Assembly (NCBI GenBank): GCA_040954595.2
Contig: CM082594.2
Span: forward strand, 11,346,001 to 11,410,000
Origin: Balanoglossus misakiensis
Lineage: Eukaryota > Hemichordata
Direction: 5' to 3'
Length of the DNA stretch: 64,000 nt
The notes below the pieces were generated by a model. It made no database searches and was not told the origin of the DNA. It was given only the letters and a program-made list of their open reading frames with translations. Position numbers and translations under genes: made by a program. The first letter of the stretch is position 1; every line of letters starts with the position of its first letter. Below, one piece after another: positions 40,303 to 54,652 of this stretch.

Positions 40303-40679
40303 TTCTCACAAAAAAAGAAATAGAAAAAAAGTGGTCTCGAACCAACATCAGTTGACACCTTGAGGTAAAAGTCAAGCCTTCCTGAACCCTTGGCCATCAG
40401 GATGTGTTCTCGAAAAAGTCGGAAATTTACCGCACTATATTGCAGCATAACTACAATGATCTTATTTGCACCGCAGCGGTGCGAACTCTTATTTGCACCG
40501 CAGCGGTGCAAATAAGAGTTCACATCGCTGCGGTGCAAATAAGCGTTCCCTGCACCGCAACGATCTGACCGTTCTTTATTCACTCCTCGGCGACAAAAAC
40601 GTTTTATTACGGCCCAAATAATGACTTTTTCGCTCCTTGGTTGGTCATGCGGACGGAAAGACACGGTTTTAGCGACTTT
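40303..40679. repeat. 546-bp inserted unit, copy C, truncated
   Basis: Third copy, 545 bp after copy B. It stops after ~377 bp within AGCGACTTTG, where the text of copies A and B (AGCGACTTTTTC) switches to the 87-bp monomer (CGACTTTGCGAATTTT). The shared CGACTTT at the joint suggests joining by short homology or unequal exchange. Confidence 0.9.
40324..40404 (-). ncRNA. tRNA-like Pol III promoter element, copy C
   Basis: Same A box (40387-40396), B box (40333-40343) and a run of seven T (40324-40330) on the minus strand. It is complete although the rest of copy C is truncated. Confidence 0.5.
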
Positions 40680-43600
40680 GCGAATTTTCAAAATTTGGTC
40701 ATTTTTTGAAAAAACTATGGGTTATAGCTCAGGAAAATCGCGAAAAATCGACGATTTTTCGACTTTGCGAATTTTGAAAATTTGGTCATTTTTTGAAAAA
40801 ACCATGGGTTATAGCTCAGGAAAATCGCGAAAAATCGACTATTTTTCGACTTTGCGAATTTGCAAAATTTGGTCATTTTTTGAAAAAAACCATGGGTTAT
40901 AGCTCAGGAAAATCGCGAAAAATCGACGATTTTTCGACTTTGCGAATTTTCAAAATTTGGTCATTTTTTGAAAAAACCATGGGTTATAGCTCAGGAAAAT
41001 CGCGAAAATCGACGATTTTTCGACTTTGCGAATTTTCAAAATTTGGTCATTTTTTGAAAAAACCATGGGTTATAGCTCAGGAAAATCGCGAAAAATCGAC
41101 GATTTTTCGACTTTGCGAATTTTGAAAATTTGGTCATTTTTTGAAAAAACCATGGGTTATAGCTCAGGAAAATCGTGAAAAATCGACGATTTTTCGACTT
41201 TGCGAATTTTGAAAATTTGGTCATTTTTTGAAAAAACCATGGGTTATAGCTAAGGAAAATAGTGAAAAATCGACGATTTTTCGACTTTGCGAATTTTGAA
41301 AATTTGGTCATTTTTTGAAAAAACCATGGGTTATAGCTCAGGAAAATCGCGAAAAATCGTCGATTTTTCGACTTTGCGAATTTTCAAAATTTGGTCATTT
41401 TTTGAAAAAACCATGGGTTATAGCTCAGGAAAATCGCGAAAAATCGACGATTTTTCGACTTTGCGAATTTTCAAAATTTGGTCATTTTTTGAAAAAACCA
41501 TGGGTTATAGCTCAGGAAAATCGTGAAAAATCGACGATTTTTCGACTTTGCGAATTTTCAAAATTTGGTCATTTTTTGAAAAAACCATGGGTTATAGCTC
41601 AGGAAAATCGCGAAAAATCGACGATTTTTCGACTTTGCGAATTTTCAAAATTTGGTCATTTTTTGAAAAAAACATGGGTTATAGCTCAGGAAAATCGCGA
41701 AAAATCGACGATTTTTCGAATTTGCGAATTTTCAAAATTTGGTCATTTTTTGAAAAAACCATGGGGTATAGCTCAGGAAAATCGCGAAAAATCGACGATT
41801 TTTCGACTTTGCGAATTTTCAAAATTTGGTCATTTTTTGAAAAAACCATGGGTTATAGCTCAGGAAAATCGCGAAAAATCGACGATTTTTCGAATTTGCG
41901 AATTTTCAAAATTTGGTCATTTTTTGAAAAAACCATGGGTTATAGCTCAGGAAAATCGCGAAAAATCGACGATTTTTCGACTTTGCGAATTTTGAAAATT
42001 TGGTCATTTTTTGAAAAAACCATGGGTTATAGCTCAGGAAAATCGCGAAAAATCGTCGATTTTTCGACTTTGCGAATTTTCAAAATTTGGTCATTTTTTG
42101 AAAAAACCATGGGTTATAGCTCAGGAAAATCGCGAAAAATCGACGATTTTTCGACTTTGCGAATTTTCAAAATTTGGTCATTTTTTGAAAAAACCATGGG
42201 TTATAGCTCAGGAAAATCGCGAAAAATCGACGATTTTTCGACTTTGCGAATTTTCAAAATTTGGTCATTTTCTGAAAAAACCATGGGTTATAGCTCAGGA
42301 AAATCGCGAAAAATCGTCGATTTTTCGACTTTGCGAATTTTGAAAATTTGGTCATTTTTTGAAAAAACCATGGGTTATAGCTCAGGAAAATCGCGAAAAA
42401 TCGACGATTTTTCGACTTTGCGAATTTTGAAAATTTGGTCATTTTTTGAAAAAACCATGGGTTATAGCTCAGGAAAATCGAGAAAAATCGACGATTTTTC
42501 GACTTTGCGAATTTTCAAAATTTGGTCATTTTTTGAAAAAACCATGGGTTATAGCTCAGGAAAATCGCGAAAAATCGACGATTTTTCGACTTTGCGAATT
42601 TTCAAAATTTGGTCATTTTTTGAAAAAACCATGGGTTATAGCTCAGGAAAATCGCGAAAAATCGACGATTTTTCGACTTTGCGAATTTTCAAAATTTGGT
42701 CATTTTTTGAAAAAACCATGGGTTATAGCTCAGGAAAATCGCGAAAAATCGACGATTTTTCGACTTTGCTAATTTTCAAAATTTGGTCATTTTTTGAAAA
42801 AACCATGGGTTATAGCTCAGGAAAATCGCGAAAAATCGACGATTTTTCGACTTTGCGAATTTTCAAAATTTGGTCATTTTTTGAAAAAACCATGGGTTAT
42901 AGCTCAGGAAAATCGCGAAAAATCGACGATTTTTCGACTTTGCGAATTTTCAAAATTTGGTCATTTTTTGAAAAAACCATGGGTTATAGCTCAGGAAAAT
43001 CGCGAAAAATCGACGATTTTTCGACTTTGCGAATTTGGAAAATTTGGTCATTTTTTGAAAAAACCATGGGTTATAGCTCAGGAAAATCGCGAAAAATCGA
43101 CGATTTTTCGACTTTGCGAATTTTGAAAATTTGGTCATTTTTTGAAAAAACCATGGGTTATAGCTCAGGAAAATCGCGAAAAATCGACGATTTTTCGAAT
43201 TTGCGAATTTTCTAAATTTGGTCATTTTTTGAAAAAACCATGGGTTATAGCTCCGGAAAATCGCGAAAAATTGACGATTTTTCGACTTTGCGAATTTTCA
43301 AAATTTGGTCATTTTTTGAAAAAACCATGGGTTATAGCTCAGGAAAATCGTGAAAAATCGACGATTTTTCGACTTTGCGAATTTTCAAAATTTGGTCATT
43401 TTTTGAAAAAACCATGGGTTATAGCTCAGGAAAATCGCGAAAAATCGACGATTTTTCGACTTTGCGAATTTTGAAAATTTGGTCATTTTTTGAAAAAACC
43501 ATGGGTTATAGCTCAGGAAAATCGCGAAAAATCGTCGATTTTTCGACTTTGCGAATTTTGAAAATTTGGTCATTTTTTGAAAAAACCATGGGTTATAGCT

Positions 43601-45403
43601 CAGGAAAATCGCGAAAAATCGACGATTTTTCGACTTTGCGAATTTTCAAAATTTGCTCATTTTTTGAAAAAACCATGGGTTATAGCTCAGGAAAATCGCG
43701 AAAAATCGACGATTTTTCGACTTTGCGAATTTTGAAAATTTGCTCATTTTTTGAAAAAACCATGGGTTATAGCTCAGGAAAATCGCGAAAAATCGACGAT
43801 TTTTCGACTTTGCGAATTTTGAAAATTTGGTCATTTTTTGAAAAAACCATGGGTTATAGCTCAGGAAAATCGCGAAAAATCGACGATTTTTCGACTTTGC
43901 GAATTTTGAAAATTTGGTCATTTTTTGAAAAAACCATGGGTTATAGCTCAGGAAAATCGCGAAAAATCGACGATTTTTCGACTTTGCGAATTTTGAAAAT
44001 TTGGTCATTTTTTGAAAAAACCATGGGTTATAGCTCAGGAAAATCGCGAAAAATCGACGATTTTTCGACTTTGCGAATTTTGAAAATTTGGTCATTTTTT
44101 GAAAAAACCATGGGTTATAGCTCAGGAAAATCGCGAAAAATCGACGATTTTTCGACTTTGCGAATTTTCAAAATTTGGTCATTTTTTGAAAAAACCATGG
44201 GTTATAGCTCAGGAAAATCGCGAAAAATCGACGATTTTTCGACTTTGCGAATTTTCAAAATTTGGTCATTTTTTGAAAAAACCATGGGTTATAGCTCAGG
44301 AAAATCGCGAAAAATCGACGATTTTTCGACTTTGCGAATTTTCAAAATTTGGTCATTTTTTGAAAAAACCATGGGTTATAGCTCAGGAAAATCGCGAAAA
44401 ATCGACGATTTTTCGAATTTGCGAATTTTGAAAATTTGGTCATTTTTTGAAAAAACCATGGGTTATAGCTCAGGAAAATCGCGAAAAATTGACGATTTTT
44501 CGACTTTGCGAATTTTCAAAATTTGGTCATTTTTTGAAAAAACCATGGGTTATAGCTCAGGAAAATCGCGAAAAATCGACGATTTTTCGACTTTGCGAAT
44601 TTTGAAAATTTGGTCATTTTTTGAAAAAACCATGGGTTATAGCTCAGGAAAATCGCGAAAAATCGACGATTTTTCGACTTTGCGAATTTTGAAAATTTGG
44701 TCATTTTTTGAAAAAACCATGGGTTATAGCTCAGGAAAATCGCGAAAAATCGACGATTTTTCGACTTTGCGAATTTTCAAAATTTGGTCATTTTTTGAAA
44801 AAACCATGGGTTATAGCTCAGGAAAATCGCGAAAAATCGACGATTTTTCGACTTTGCGAATTTTGAAAATTTGGTCATTTTTTGAAAAAACCATGGGTTA
44901 TAGCTCAGGAAAATCGCGAAAAATCGACGATTTTTCGACTTTGCGAATTTTGAAAATTTGGTCATTTTTTGAAAAAACCATGGGTTATAGCTCAGGAAAA
45001 TCGCGAAAAATCGACGATTTTTCGACTTTGCGAATTTTGAAAATTTGGTCATTTTTTGAAAAAACCATGGGTTATAGCTCAGGAAAATCGCGAAAAATCG
45101 ACGATTTTTCGACTTTGCGAATTTTGAAAATTTGGTCATTTTTTGAAAAAACCATGGGTTATAGCTCAGGAAAATCGCGAAAAATCGACGATTTTTCGAC
45201 TTTGCGAATTTTGAAAATTTGGTCATTTTTTGAAAAAACCATGGGTTATAGCTCAGGAAAATCGCGAAAAATCGACGATTTTTCGACTTTGCGAATTTTG
45301 AAAATTTGGTCATTTTTTGAAAAAACCATGGGTTATAGCTCAGGAAAATCGCGAAAAATCGACGATTTTTCGACTTTGCGAATTTTGAAAATTTGGTCAT
45401 TTT

Positions 45404-48400
45404 TTGAAAAAACCATGGGTTATAGCTCAGGAAAATCGCGAAAAATCGACGATTTTTCGACTTTGCGAATTTTCAAAATTTGGTCATTTTTTGAAAAAAC
45501 CATGGGTTATAGCTCAGGAAAATCGCGAAAAATCGACGATTTTTCGACTTTGCGAATTTTCAAAATTTGGTCATTTTTTGAAAAAACCATGGGTTATAGC
45601 TCAGGAAAATCGCGAAAAATCGACGATTTTTCGACTTTGCGAATTTTGAAAATTTGGTCATTTTTTGAAAAAACCATGGGTTATAGCTCAGGAAAATCGC
45701 GAAAAATCGTCGATTTTTCGACTTTGCGAATTTTGAAAATTTGGTCATTTTTTGAAAAAACCATGGGTTATAGCTCAGGAAAATCGCGAAAAATCGTCGA
45801 TTTTTCGACTTTGCGAATTTTCAAAATTTGGTCATTTTTTGAAAAAACCATGGGTTATAGCTCAGGAAAATCGCGAAAAATCGACGATTTTTCGACTTTG
45901 CGAATTTTCAAAATTTGGTCATTTTTTGAAAAAACCATGGAAAATCGCGAAAAATCGACGATTTTTCGACTTTGCGAATTTTCAAAATTTGGTCATTTTC
46001 TGAAAAAACCATGGGTTATAGCTCAGGAAAATCGCGAAAAATCGTCGATTTTTCGACTTTGCGAATTTTGAAAATTTGGTCATTTTTTGAAAAAACCATG
46101 GGTTATAGCTCAGGAAAATCGCGAAAAATCGACGATTTTTCGACTTTGCGAATTTTGAAAATTTGGTCATTTTTTGAAAAAACCATGGGTTATAGCTCAG
46201 GAAAATCGCGAAAAATCGACGATTTTTCGACTTTGCGAATTTTGAAAATTTGGTCATTTTTTGAAAAAACCATGGGTTATAGCTCAGGAAAATCGCGAAA
46301 AATCGACGATTTTTCGACTTTGCGAATTTTGAAAATTTGGTCATTTTTTGAAAAAACCATGGGTTATAGCTCAGGAAAATCGCGAAAAATCGACGATTTT
46401 TCGACTTTGCGAATTTTGAAAATTTGGTCATTTTTTGAAAAAACCATGGGTTATAGCTCAGGAAAATCGCGAAAAATCGACGATTTTTCGACTTTGCGAA
46501 TTTTCAAAATTTGGTCATTTTTTGAAAAAACCATGGGTTATAGCTCAGGAAAATCGCGAAAAATCGACGATTTTTCGACTTTGCGAATTTTGAAAATTTG
46601 GTCATTTTTTGAAAAAACCATGGGTTATAGCTCAGGAAAATCGCGAAAAATCGACGATTTTTCGACTTTGCGAATTTTGAAAATTTGGTCATTTTTTGAA
46701 AAAACCATGGGTTATAGCTCAGGAAAATCGCGAAAAATCGACGATTTTTCGACTTTGCGAATTTTGAAAATTTGGTCATTTTTTGAAAAAACCATGGGTT
46801 ATAGCTCAGGAAAATCGCGAAAAATCGACGATTTTTCGACTTTGCGAATTTTGAAAATTTGGTCATTTTTTGAAAAAACCATGGGTTATAGCTCAGGAAA
46901 ATCGCGAAAAATCGACGATTTTTCGACTTTGCGAATTTTGAAAATTTGGTCATTTTTTGAAAAAACCATGGGTTATAGCTCAGGAAAATCGCGAAAAATC
47001 GACGATTTTTCGACTTTGCGAATTTTGAAAATTTGGTCATTTTTTGAAAAAACCATGGGTTATAGCTCAGGAAAATCGCGAAAAATCGACGATTTTTCGA
47101 CTTTGCGAATTTTGAAAATTTGGTCATTTTTTGAAAAAACCATGGGTTATAGCTCAGGAAAATCGCGAAAAATCGACGATTTTTCGACTTTGCGAATTTT
47201 GAAAATTTGGTCATTTTTTGAAAAAACCATGGGTTATAGCTCAGGAAAATCGCGAAAAATCGACGATTTTTCGACTTTGCGAATTTTGAAAATTTGGTCA
47301 TTTTTTGAAAAAACCATGGGTTATAGCTCAGGAAAATCGCGAAAAATCGACGATTTTTCGACTTTGCGAATTTTGAAAATTTGGTCATTTTTTGAAAAAA
47401 CCATGGGTTATAGCTCAGGAAAATCGCGAAAAATCGACGATTTTTCGACTTTGCGAATTTTGAAAATTTGGTCATTTTTTGAAAAAACCATGGGTTATAG
47501 CTCAGGAAAATCGCGAAAAATCGACGATTTTTCGACTTTGCGAATTTTGAAAATTTGGTCATTTTTTGAAAAAACCATGGGTTATAGCTCAGGAAAATCG
47601 CGAAAAATCGACGATTTTTCGACTTTGCGAATTTTGAAAATTTGGTCATTTTTTGAAAAAACCATGGGTTATAGCTCAGGAAAATCGCGAAAAATCGACG
47701 ATTTTTCGACTTTGCGAATTTTGAAAATTTGGTCATTTTTTGAAAAAACCATGGGTTATAGCTCAGGAAAATCGCGAAAAATCGACGATTTTTCGACTTT
47801 GCGAATTTTGAAAATTTGGTCATTTTTTGAAAAAACCATGGGTTATAGCTCAGGAAAATCGCGAAAAATCGACGATTTTTCGAATTTGCGAATTTTGAAA
47901 ATTTGGTCATTTTTTGAAAAAACCATGGGTTATAGCTCAGGAAAATCGCGAAAAATTGACGATTTTTCGACTTTGCGAATTTTCAAAATTAGGTCATTTT
48001 TTGAAAAAACCATGGGTTATAGCTCAGGAAAATCGCGAAAAATCGACGATTTTTCGACTTTGCGAATTTTCAAAATTTGGTCATTTATTGAAAAAACCAT
48101 GGGTTATAGCTCAGGAAAATCGCGAAAAATCGACGATTTTTCGACTTTGCGAATTTTCAAAATTTGGTCATTTTTTGAAAAAACCATGGGTTATAGCTTA
48201 GGAAAATTGCGAAAAATCGTCGATTTTTCGACTTTGCGAATTTTGAAAATTTGGTCATTTTTTGAAAAAACCATGCGTTATAGCTCAGGAAAATCGCGAA
48301 AAATCGACGATTTTTCGACTTTGCGAATTTTGAAAATTTGGTCATTTTTTGAAAAAACCATGGGTTATAGCTCAGGAAAATCGCGAAAAATCGACGATTT

Positions 48401-49277
48401 TTCGACTTTGCGAATTTTGAAAATTTGGTCATTTTTTGAAAAAACCATGGGTTATAGCTCAGGAAAATCGCGAAAAATCGACGATTTTTCGACTTTGCGA
48501 ATTTTGAAAATTTGGTCATTTTTTGAAAAAACCATGGGTTATAGCTCAGGAAAATCGCGAAAAATCGACGATTTTTCGAATTTGCGATTTTTCAAAATTT
48601 GGTCATTTTTTGAAAAAACCATGGGTTATAGCTCAGGAAAATCGCGAAAAATCGACGATTTTTCGACTTTGCGAATTTTGAAAATTTGGTCATTTTTTGA
48701 AAAAACCATGGGTTATAGCTCAGGAAAATCGCGAAAAATCGACGATTTTTCGACTTTGCGAATTTTCAAAATTTGGTCATTTTTTGAAAAAACCATGGGT
48801 TATAGCTCAGGAAAATCGCGAAAAATCGACGATTTTTCGACTTTGCGAATTTTGAAAATTTGGTCATTTTTTGAAAAAACCATGGGTTATAGCTCAGGAA
48901 AATCGCGAAAAATCGTCGATTTTTCGACTTTGCGAATTTTGAAAATTTGGTCATTTTTTGAAAAAACCATGGGTTATAGCTCAGGAAAATCGCGAAAAAT
49001 CGTCGATTTTTCGACTTTGCGAATTTTCAAAATTTGGTCATTTTTTGAAAAAACCATGGGTTATAGCTCAGGAAAATCGCGAAAAATCGACGATTTTTCG
49101 ACTTTGCGAATTTTCAAAATTTGGTCATTTTTTGAAAAAACCATGGAAAATCGCGAAAAATCGACGATTTTTCGACTTTGCGAATTTTCAAAATTTGGTC
49201 ATTTTCTGAAAAAACCATGGGTTATAGCTCAGGAAAATCGCGAAAAATCGTCGATTTTTCGACTTTGCGAATTTTGA
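45404..49277 (+). repeat. 3206-bp internal duplication markers
   Basis: A set of rare variants recurs with an exact 3206-bp offset: TCG-T-CG centres at 45710, 45797 and 46045 against 48916, 49003 and 49251; the 13-bp deletion after CCATGG at 45940 and 49146; and TCATTTTC at 46000 and 49206. 3206 equals 37 x 87 minus 13. Confidence 0.9.
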
Positions 49278-52200
49278 AAATTTGGTCATTTTTTGAAAAA
49301 ACCATGGGTTATAGCTCAGGAAAATCGCGAAAAATCGACGATTTTTCGACTTTGCGAATTTTGAAAATTTGGTCATTTTTTGAAAAAACCATGGGTTATA
49401 GCTCAGGAAAATCGCGAAAAATCGACGATTTTTCGACTTTGCGAATTTTGAAAATTTGGTCATTTTTTGAAAAAACCATGGGTTATAGCTCAGGAAAATC
49501 GCGAAAAATCGACGATTTTTCGACTTTGCGAATTTTCAAAATTTGGTCATTTTTTGAAAAAACCATGGGTTATAGCTCAGGAAAATCGCGAAAAATCGAC
49601 GATTTTTCGACTTTGCGAATTTTCAAAATTTGGTCATTTTTTGAAAAAACCATGGGTTATAGCTCAGGAAAATCGCGAAAAATCGACGATTTTTCGACTT
49701 TGCGAATTTTGAAAATTTGGTCATTTTTTGAAAAAACCATGGGTTATAGCTCAGGAAAATCGCGAAAAATCGACGATTTTTCGACTTTGCGAATTTTGAA
49801 AATTTGGTCATTTTTTGAAAAAACCATGGGTTATAGCTCAGGAAAATCGCGAAAAATCGACGATTTTTCGACTTTGCGAATTTTGAAAATTTGGTCATTT
49901 TTTGAAAAAACCATGGGTTATAGCTCAGGAAAATCGCGAAAAATCGACGATTTTTCGACTTTGCGAATTTTGAAAATTTGGTCATTTTTTGAAAAAACCA
50001 TGGGTTATAGCTCAGGAAAATCGCGAAAAATCGACGATTTTTCGACTTTGCGAATTTTGAAAATTTGGTCATTTTTTGAAAAAACCATGGGTTATAGCTC
50101 AGGAAAATCGCGAAAAATCGACGATTTTTCGACTTTGCGAATTTTGAAAATTTGGTCATTTTTTGAAAAAACCATGGGTTATAGCTCAGGAAAATCGCGA
50201 AAAATCGACGATTTTTCGACTTTGCGAATTTTGAAAATTTGGTCATTTTTTGAAAAAACCATGGGTTATAGCTCAGGAAAATCGCGAAAAATCGACGATT
50301 TTTCGACTTTGCGAATTTTGAAAATTTGGTCATTTTTTGAAAAAACCATGGGTTATAGCTCAGGAAAATCGCGAAAAATCGACGATTTTTCGACTTTGCG
50401 AATTTTGAAAATTTGGTCATTTTTTGAAAAAACCATGGGTTATAGCTCAGGAAAATCGCGAAAAATCGACGATTTTTCGACTTTGCGAATTTTGAAAATT
50501 TGGTCATTTTTTGAAAAAACCATGGGTTATAGCTCAGGAAAATCGCGAAAAATCGACGATTTTTCGACTTTGCGAATTTTGAAAATTTGGTCATTTTTTG
50601 AAAAAACCATGGGTTATAGCTCAGGAAAATCGCGAAAAATCGACGATTTTTCGACTTTGCGAATTTTGAAAATTTGGTCATTTTTTGAAAAAACCATGGG
50701 TTATAGCTCAGGAAAATCGCGAAAAATCGACGATTTTTCGACTTTGCGAATTTTGAAAATTTGGTCATTTTTTGAAAAAACCATGGGTTATAGCTCAGGA
50801 AAATCGCGAAAAATCGACGATTTTTCGACTTTGCGAATTTTGAAAATTTGGTCATTTTTTGAAAAAACCATGGGTTATAGCTCAGGAAAATCGCGAAAAA
50901 TCGACGATTTTTCGACTTTGCGAATTTTGAAAATTTGGTCATTTTTTGAAAAAACCATGGGTTATAGCTCAGGAAAATCGCGAAAAATCGACGATTTTTC
51001 GACTTTGCGAATTTTGAAAATTTGGTCATTTTTTGAAAAAACCATGGGTTATAGCTCAGGAAAATCGCGAAAAATCGACGATTTTTCGACTTTGCGAATT
51101 TTCAAAATTTGGTCATTTTTTGAAAAAACCATGGGTTATAGCTCAGGAAAATCGCGAAAAATCGACGATTTTTCGACTTTGCGAATTTTGAAAATTTGGT
51201 CATTTTTTGAAAAAACCATGGGTTATAGCTCAGGAAAATCGCGAAAAATCGACGATTTTTCGACTTTGCGAATTTTGAAAATTTGGTCATTTTTTGAAAA
51301 AACCATGGGTTATAGCTCAGGAAAATCGCGAAAAATCGACGATTTTTCGACTTTGCGAATTTTGAAAATTTGGTCATTTTTTGAAAAAACCATGGGTTAT
51401 AGCTCAGGAAAATCGCGAAAAATCGACGATTTTTCGACTTTGCGAATTTTGAAAATTTGGTCATTTTTTGAAAAAACCATGGGTTATAGCTCAGGAAAAT
51501 CGCGAAAAATCGACGATTTTTCGACTTTGCGAATTTTGAAAATTTGGTCATTTTTTGAAAAAACCATGGGTTATAGCTCAGGAAAATCGCGAAAAATCGA
51601 CGATTTTTCGACTTTGCGAATTTTGAAAATTTGGTCATTTTTTGAAAAAAACATGGGTTATAGCTCAGGAAAATCGCGAAAAATCGACGATTTTTCGACT
51701 TTGCGAATTTTGAAAATTTGGTCATTTTTTGAAAAAACCATGGGTTATAGCTCAGGAAAATCGCGAAAAATCGACGATTTTTCGACTTTGCGAATTTTGA
51801 AAATTTGGTCATTTTTTGAAAAAACCATGGGTTATAGCTCAGGAAAATCGCGAAAAATCGACGATTTTTCGACTTTGCGAATTTTGAAAATTTGGTCATT
51901 TTTTGAAAAAACCATGGGTTATAGCTCAGGAAAATCGCGAAAAATCGACGATTTTTCGACTTTGCGAATTTTGAAAATTTGGTCATTTTTTGAAAAAACC
52001 ATGGGTTATAGCTCAGGAAAATCGCGAAAAATCGACGATTTTTCGACTTTGCGAATTTTGAAAATTTGGTCATTTTTTGAAAAAACCATGGGTTATAGCT
52101 CAGGAAAATCGCGAAAAATCGACGATTTTTCGACTTTGCGAATTTTGAAAATTTGGTCATTTTTTGAAAAAACCATGGGTTATAGCTCAGGAAAATCGCG

Positions 52201-53260
52201 AAAAATCGACGATTTTTCGACTTTGCGAATTTTGAAAATTTGGTCATTTTTTGAAAAAACCATGGGTTATAGCTCAGGAAAATCGCGAAAAATCGACGAT
52301 TTTTCGACTTTGCGAATTTTGAAAATTTGGTCATTTTTTGAAAAAACCATGGGTTATAGCTCAGGAAAATCGCGAAAAATCGACGATTTTTCGACTTTGC
52401 GAATTTTGAAAATTTGGTCATTTTTTGAAAAAACCATGGGTTATAGCTCAGGAAAATCGCGAAAAATCGACGATTTTTCGACTTTGCGAATTTTGAAAAT
52501 TTGGTCATTTTTTGAAAAAACCATGGGTTATAGCTCAGGAAAATCGCGAAAAATCGACGATTTTTCGACTTTGCGAATTTTGAAAATTTGGTCATTTTTT
52601 GAAAAAACCATGGGTTATAGCTCAGGAAAATCGCGAAAAATCGACGATTTTTCGACTTTGCGAATTTTGAAAATTTGGTCATTTTTTGAAAAAACCATGG
52701 GTTATAGCTCAGGAAAATCGCGAAAAATCGACGATTTTTCGACTTTGCGAATTTTGAAAATTTGGTCATTTTTTGAAAAAACCATGGGTTATAGCTCAGG
52801 AAAATCGCGAAAAATCGACGATTTTTCGACTTTGCGAATTTTGAAAATTTGGTCATTTTTTGAAAAAACCATGGGTTATAGCTCAGGAAAATCGCGAAAA
52901 ATCGACGATTTTTCGACTTTGCGAATTTTGAAAATTTGGTCATTTTTTGAAAAAACCATGGGTTATAGCTCAGGAAAATCGCGAAAAATCGACTATTTTT
53001 CGACTTTGCGAATTTGCAAAATTTGGTCATTTTTTGAAAAAAACCATGGGTTATAGCTCAGGAAAATCGCGAAAAATCGACGATGTTTCGACTTTGCGAA
53101 TTTTCAAAATTTGGTCATTTTTTGAAAAAACCATGGGTTATAGCTCAGGAAAATCGCGAAAAATCGACGATTTTTCGACTTTGCGAATTTTCAAAATTTG
53201 GTCATTTTTTGAAAAAACCATGGGTTAGGAAAATCGCGAAAAATCGACGATTTTTCGACT

Positions 53261-54652
53261 TTGCGAATTTTGAAAATTTGGTCATTTTTTGAAAAAACCA
53301 TGGGTTATAGCTCAGGAAAATCGCGAAAAATCGACGATTTTTCGAATTTGCGAATTTTCAAAATTTGGTCATTTTTTGAAAAAACCATGGGTTATAGCTC
53401 AGGAAAATCGCGAAAAATCGACGATTTTTCGACTTTGCGAATTTTGAAAATTTGGTCATTTTTTGAAAAAACCATGGGTTATAGCTCAGGAAAATCGCGA
53501 AAAATCGACGATTTTTCGACTTTGCGAATTTTCAAAATTTGGTCATTTTTTGAAAAAACCATGGGTTATAGCTCAGGAAAATCGCGAAAAATCGACGATT
53601 TTTCGACTTTGCGAATTTTCAAAATTTGGTCATTTTTTGAAAAAACCATGGGTTATAGCTCAGGAAAATCGCGAAAAATCGACGATTTTTCGACTTTGCG
53701 AATTTTCAAAATTTGGTCATTTTTTGAAAAAACCATGGGTTATAGCTCAGGAAAATCGCGAAAAATCGACGATTTTTCGAATTTGCGAATTTTCAAAATT
53801 TGGTCATTTTTTGAAAAAACCATGGGTTATAGCTCAGGAAAATCGCGAAAAATCGACGATTTTTCGACTTTGCGAATTTTCAAAATTTGGTCATTTTTTG
53901 AAAAAACCATGGGTTATAGCTCAGGAAAATCGTGAAAAATCGACGATTTTTCGACTTTGCGAATTTTCAAAATTTGGTCATTTTTTGAAAAAACCATGGG
54001 TTATAGCTCAGGAAAATCGCGAAAAATCGACGATTTTTCGACTTTGCGAATTTTGAAAATTTGGTCATTTTTTGAAAAAACCATGGGTTATAGCTCAGGA
54101 AAATCGCGAAAAATCGACGATTTTTCGAATTTGCGAATTTTCAAAATTTGGTCATTTTTTGAAAAAACCATGGGTTATAGCTCAGGAAAATCGCGAAAAA
54201 TCGACGATTTTTCGACTTTGCGAATTTTCAAAATTTGGTCATTTTTTGAAAAAACCATGGGTTATAGCTCAGGAAAATCGCGAAAAATCGACGATTTTTC
54301 GACTTTGCGAATTTTCAAAATTTGGTCATTTTTTGAAAAAACCATGGGTTATAGCTCAGGAAAATCGCGAAAAATCGACGATTTTTCGACTTTGCGAATT
54401 TTCAAAATTTGGTCATTTTTTGAAAAAACCATGGGTTATAGCTCAGGAAAATCGCGAAAAATCGACGATTTTTCGAATTTGCGAATTTTCAAAATTTGGT
54501 CATTTTTTGAAAAAACCATGGGTTATAGCTCAGGAAAATCGCGAAAAATCGACGATTTTTCGACTTTGCGAATTTTCAAAATTTGGTCATTTTTTGAAAA
54601 AACCATGGGTTATAGCTCAGGAAAATCGTGAAAAATCGACGATTTTTCGACT
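53261..54652 (+). repeat. Two 696-bp (8-monomer) repeat units
   Basis: Two consecutive eight-monomer blocks share almost the same order of variants: the G/C centre, TTTTTCGAATTTGCG monomers, and a closing TCGTG monomer near 53931 and 54629. The offset is 696 or 698 bp depending on the marker, which fits eight monomers. Confidence 0.75.

Noticed and set aside
39232-40404. Functional tRNA genes
   Set aside because: A and B boxes are good, but acceptor, anticodon and T stems do not pair properly, so these are tRNA-like elements only.
38721-40691. Minus-strand frames of 131-359 codons through the insert
   Set aside because: They follow the repeated 546-bp unit and run into satellite; no domain is recognised, and the palindromes and tRNA-like segment account for much of the sequence.
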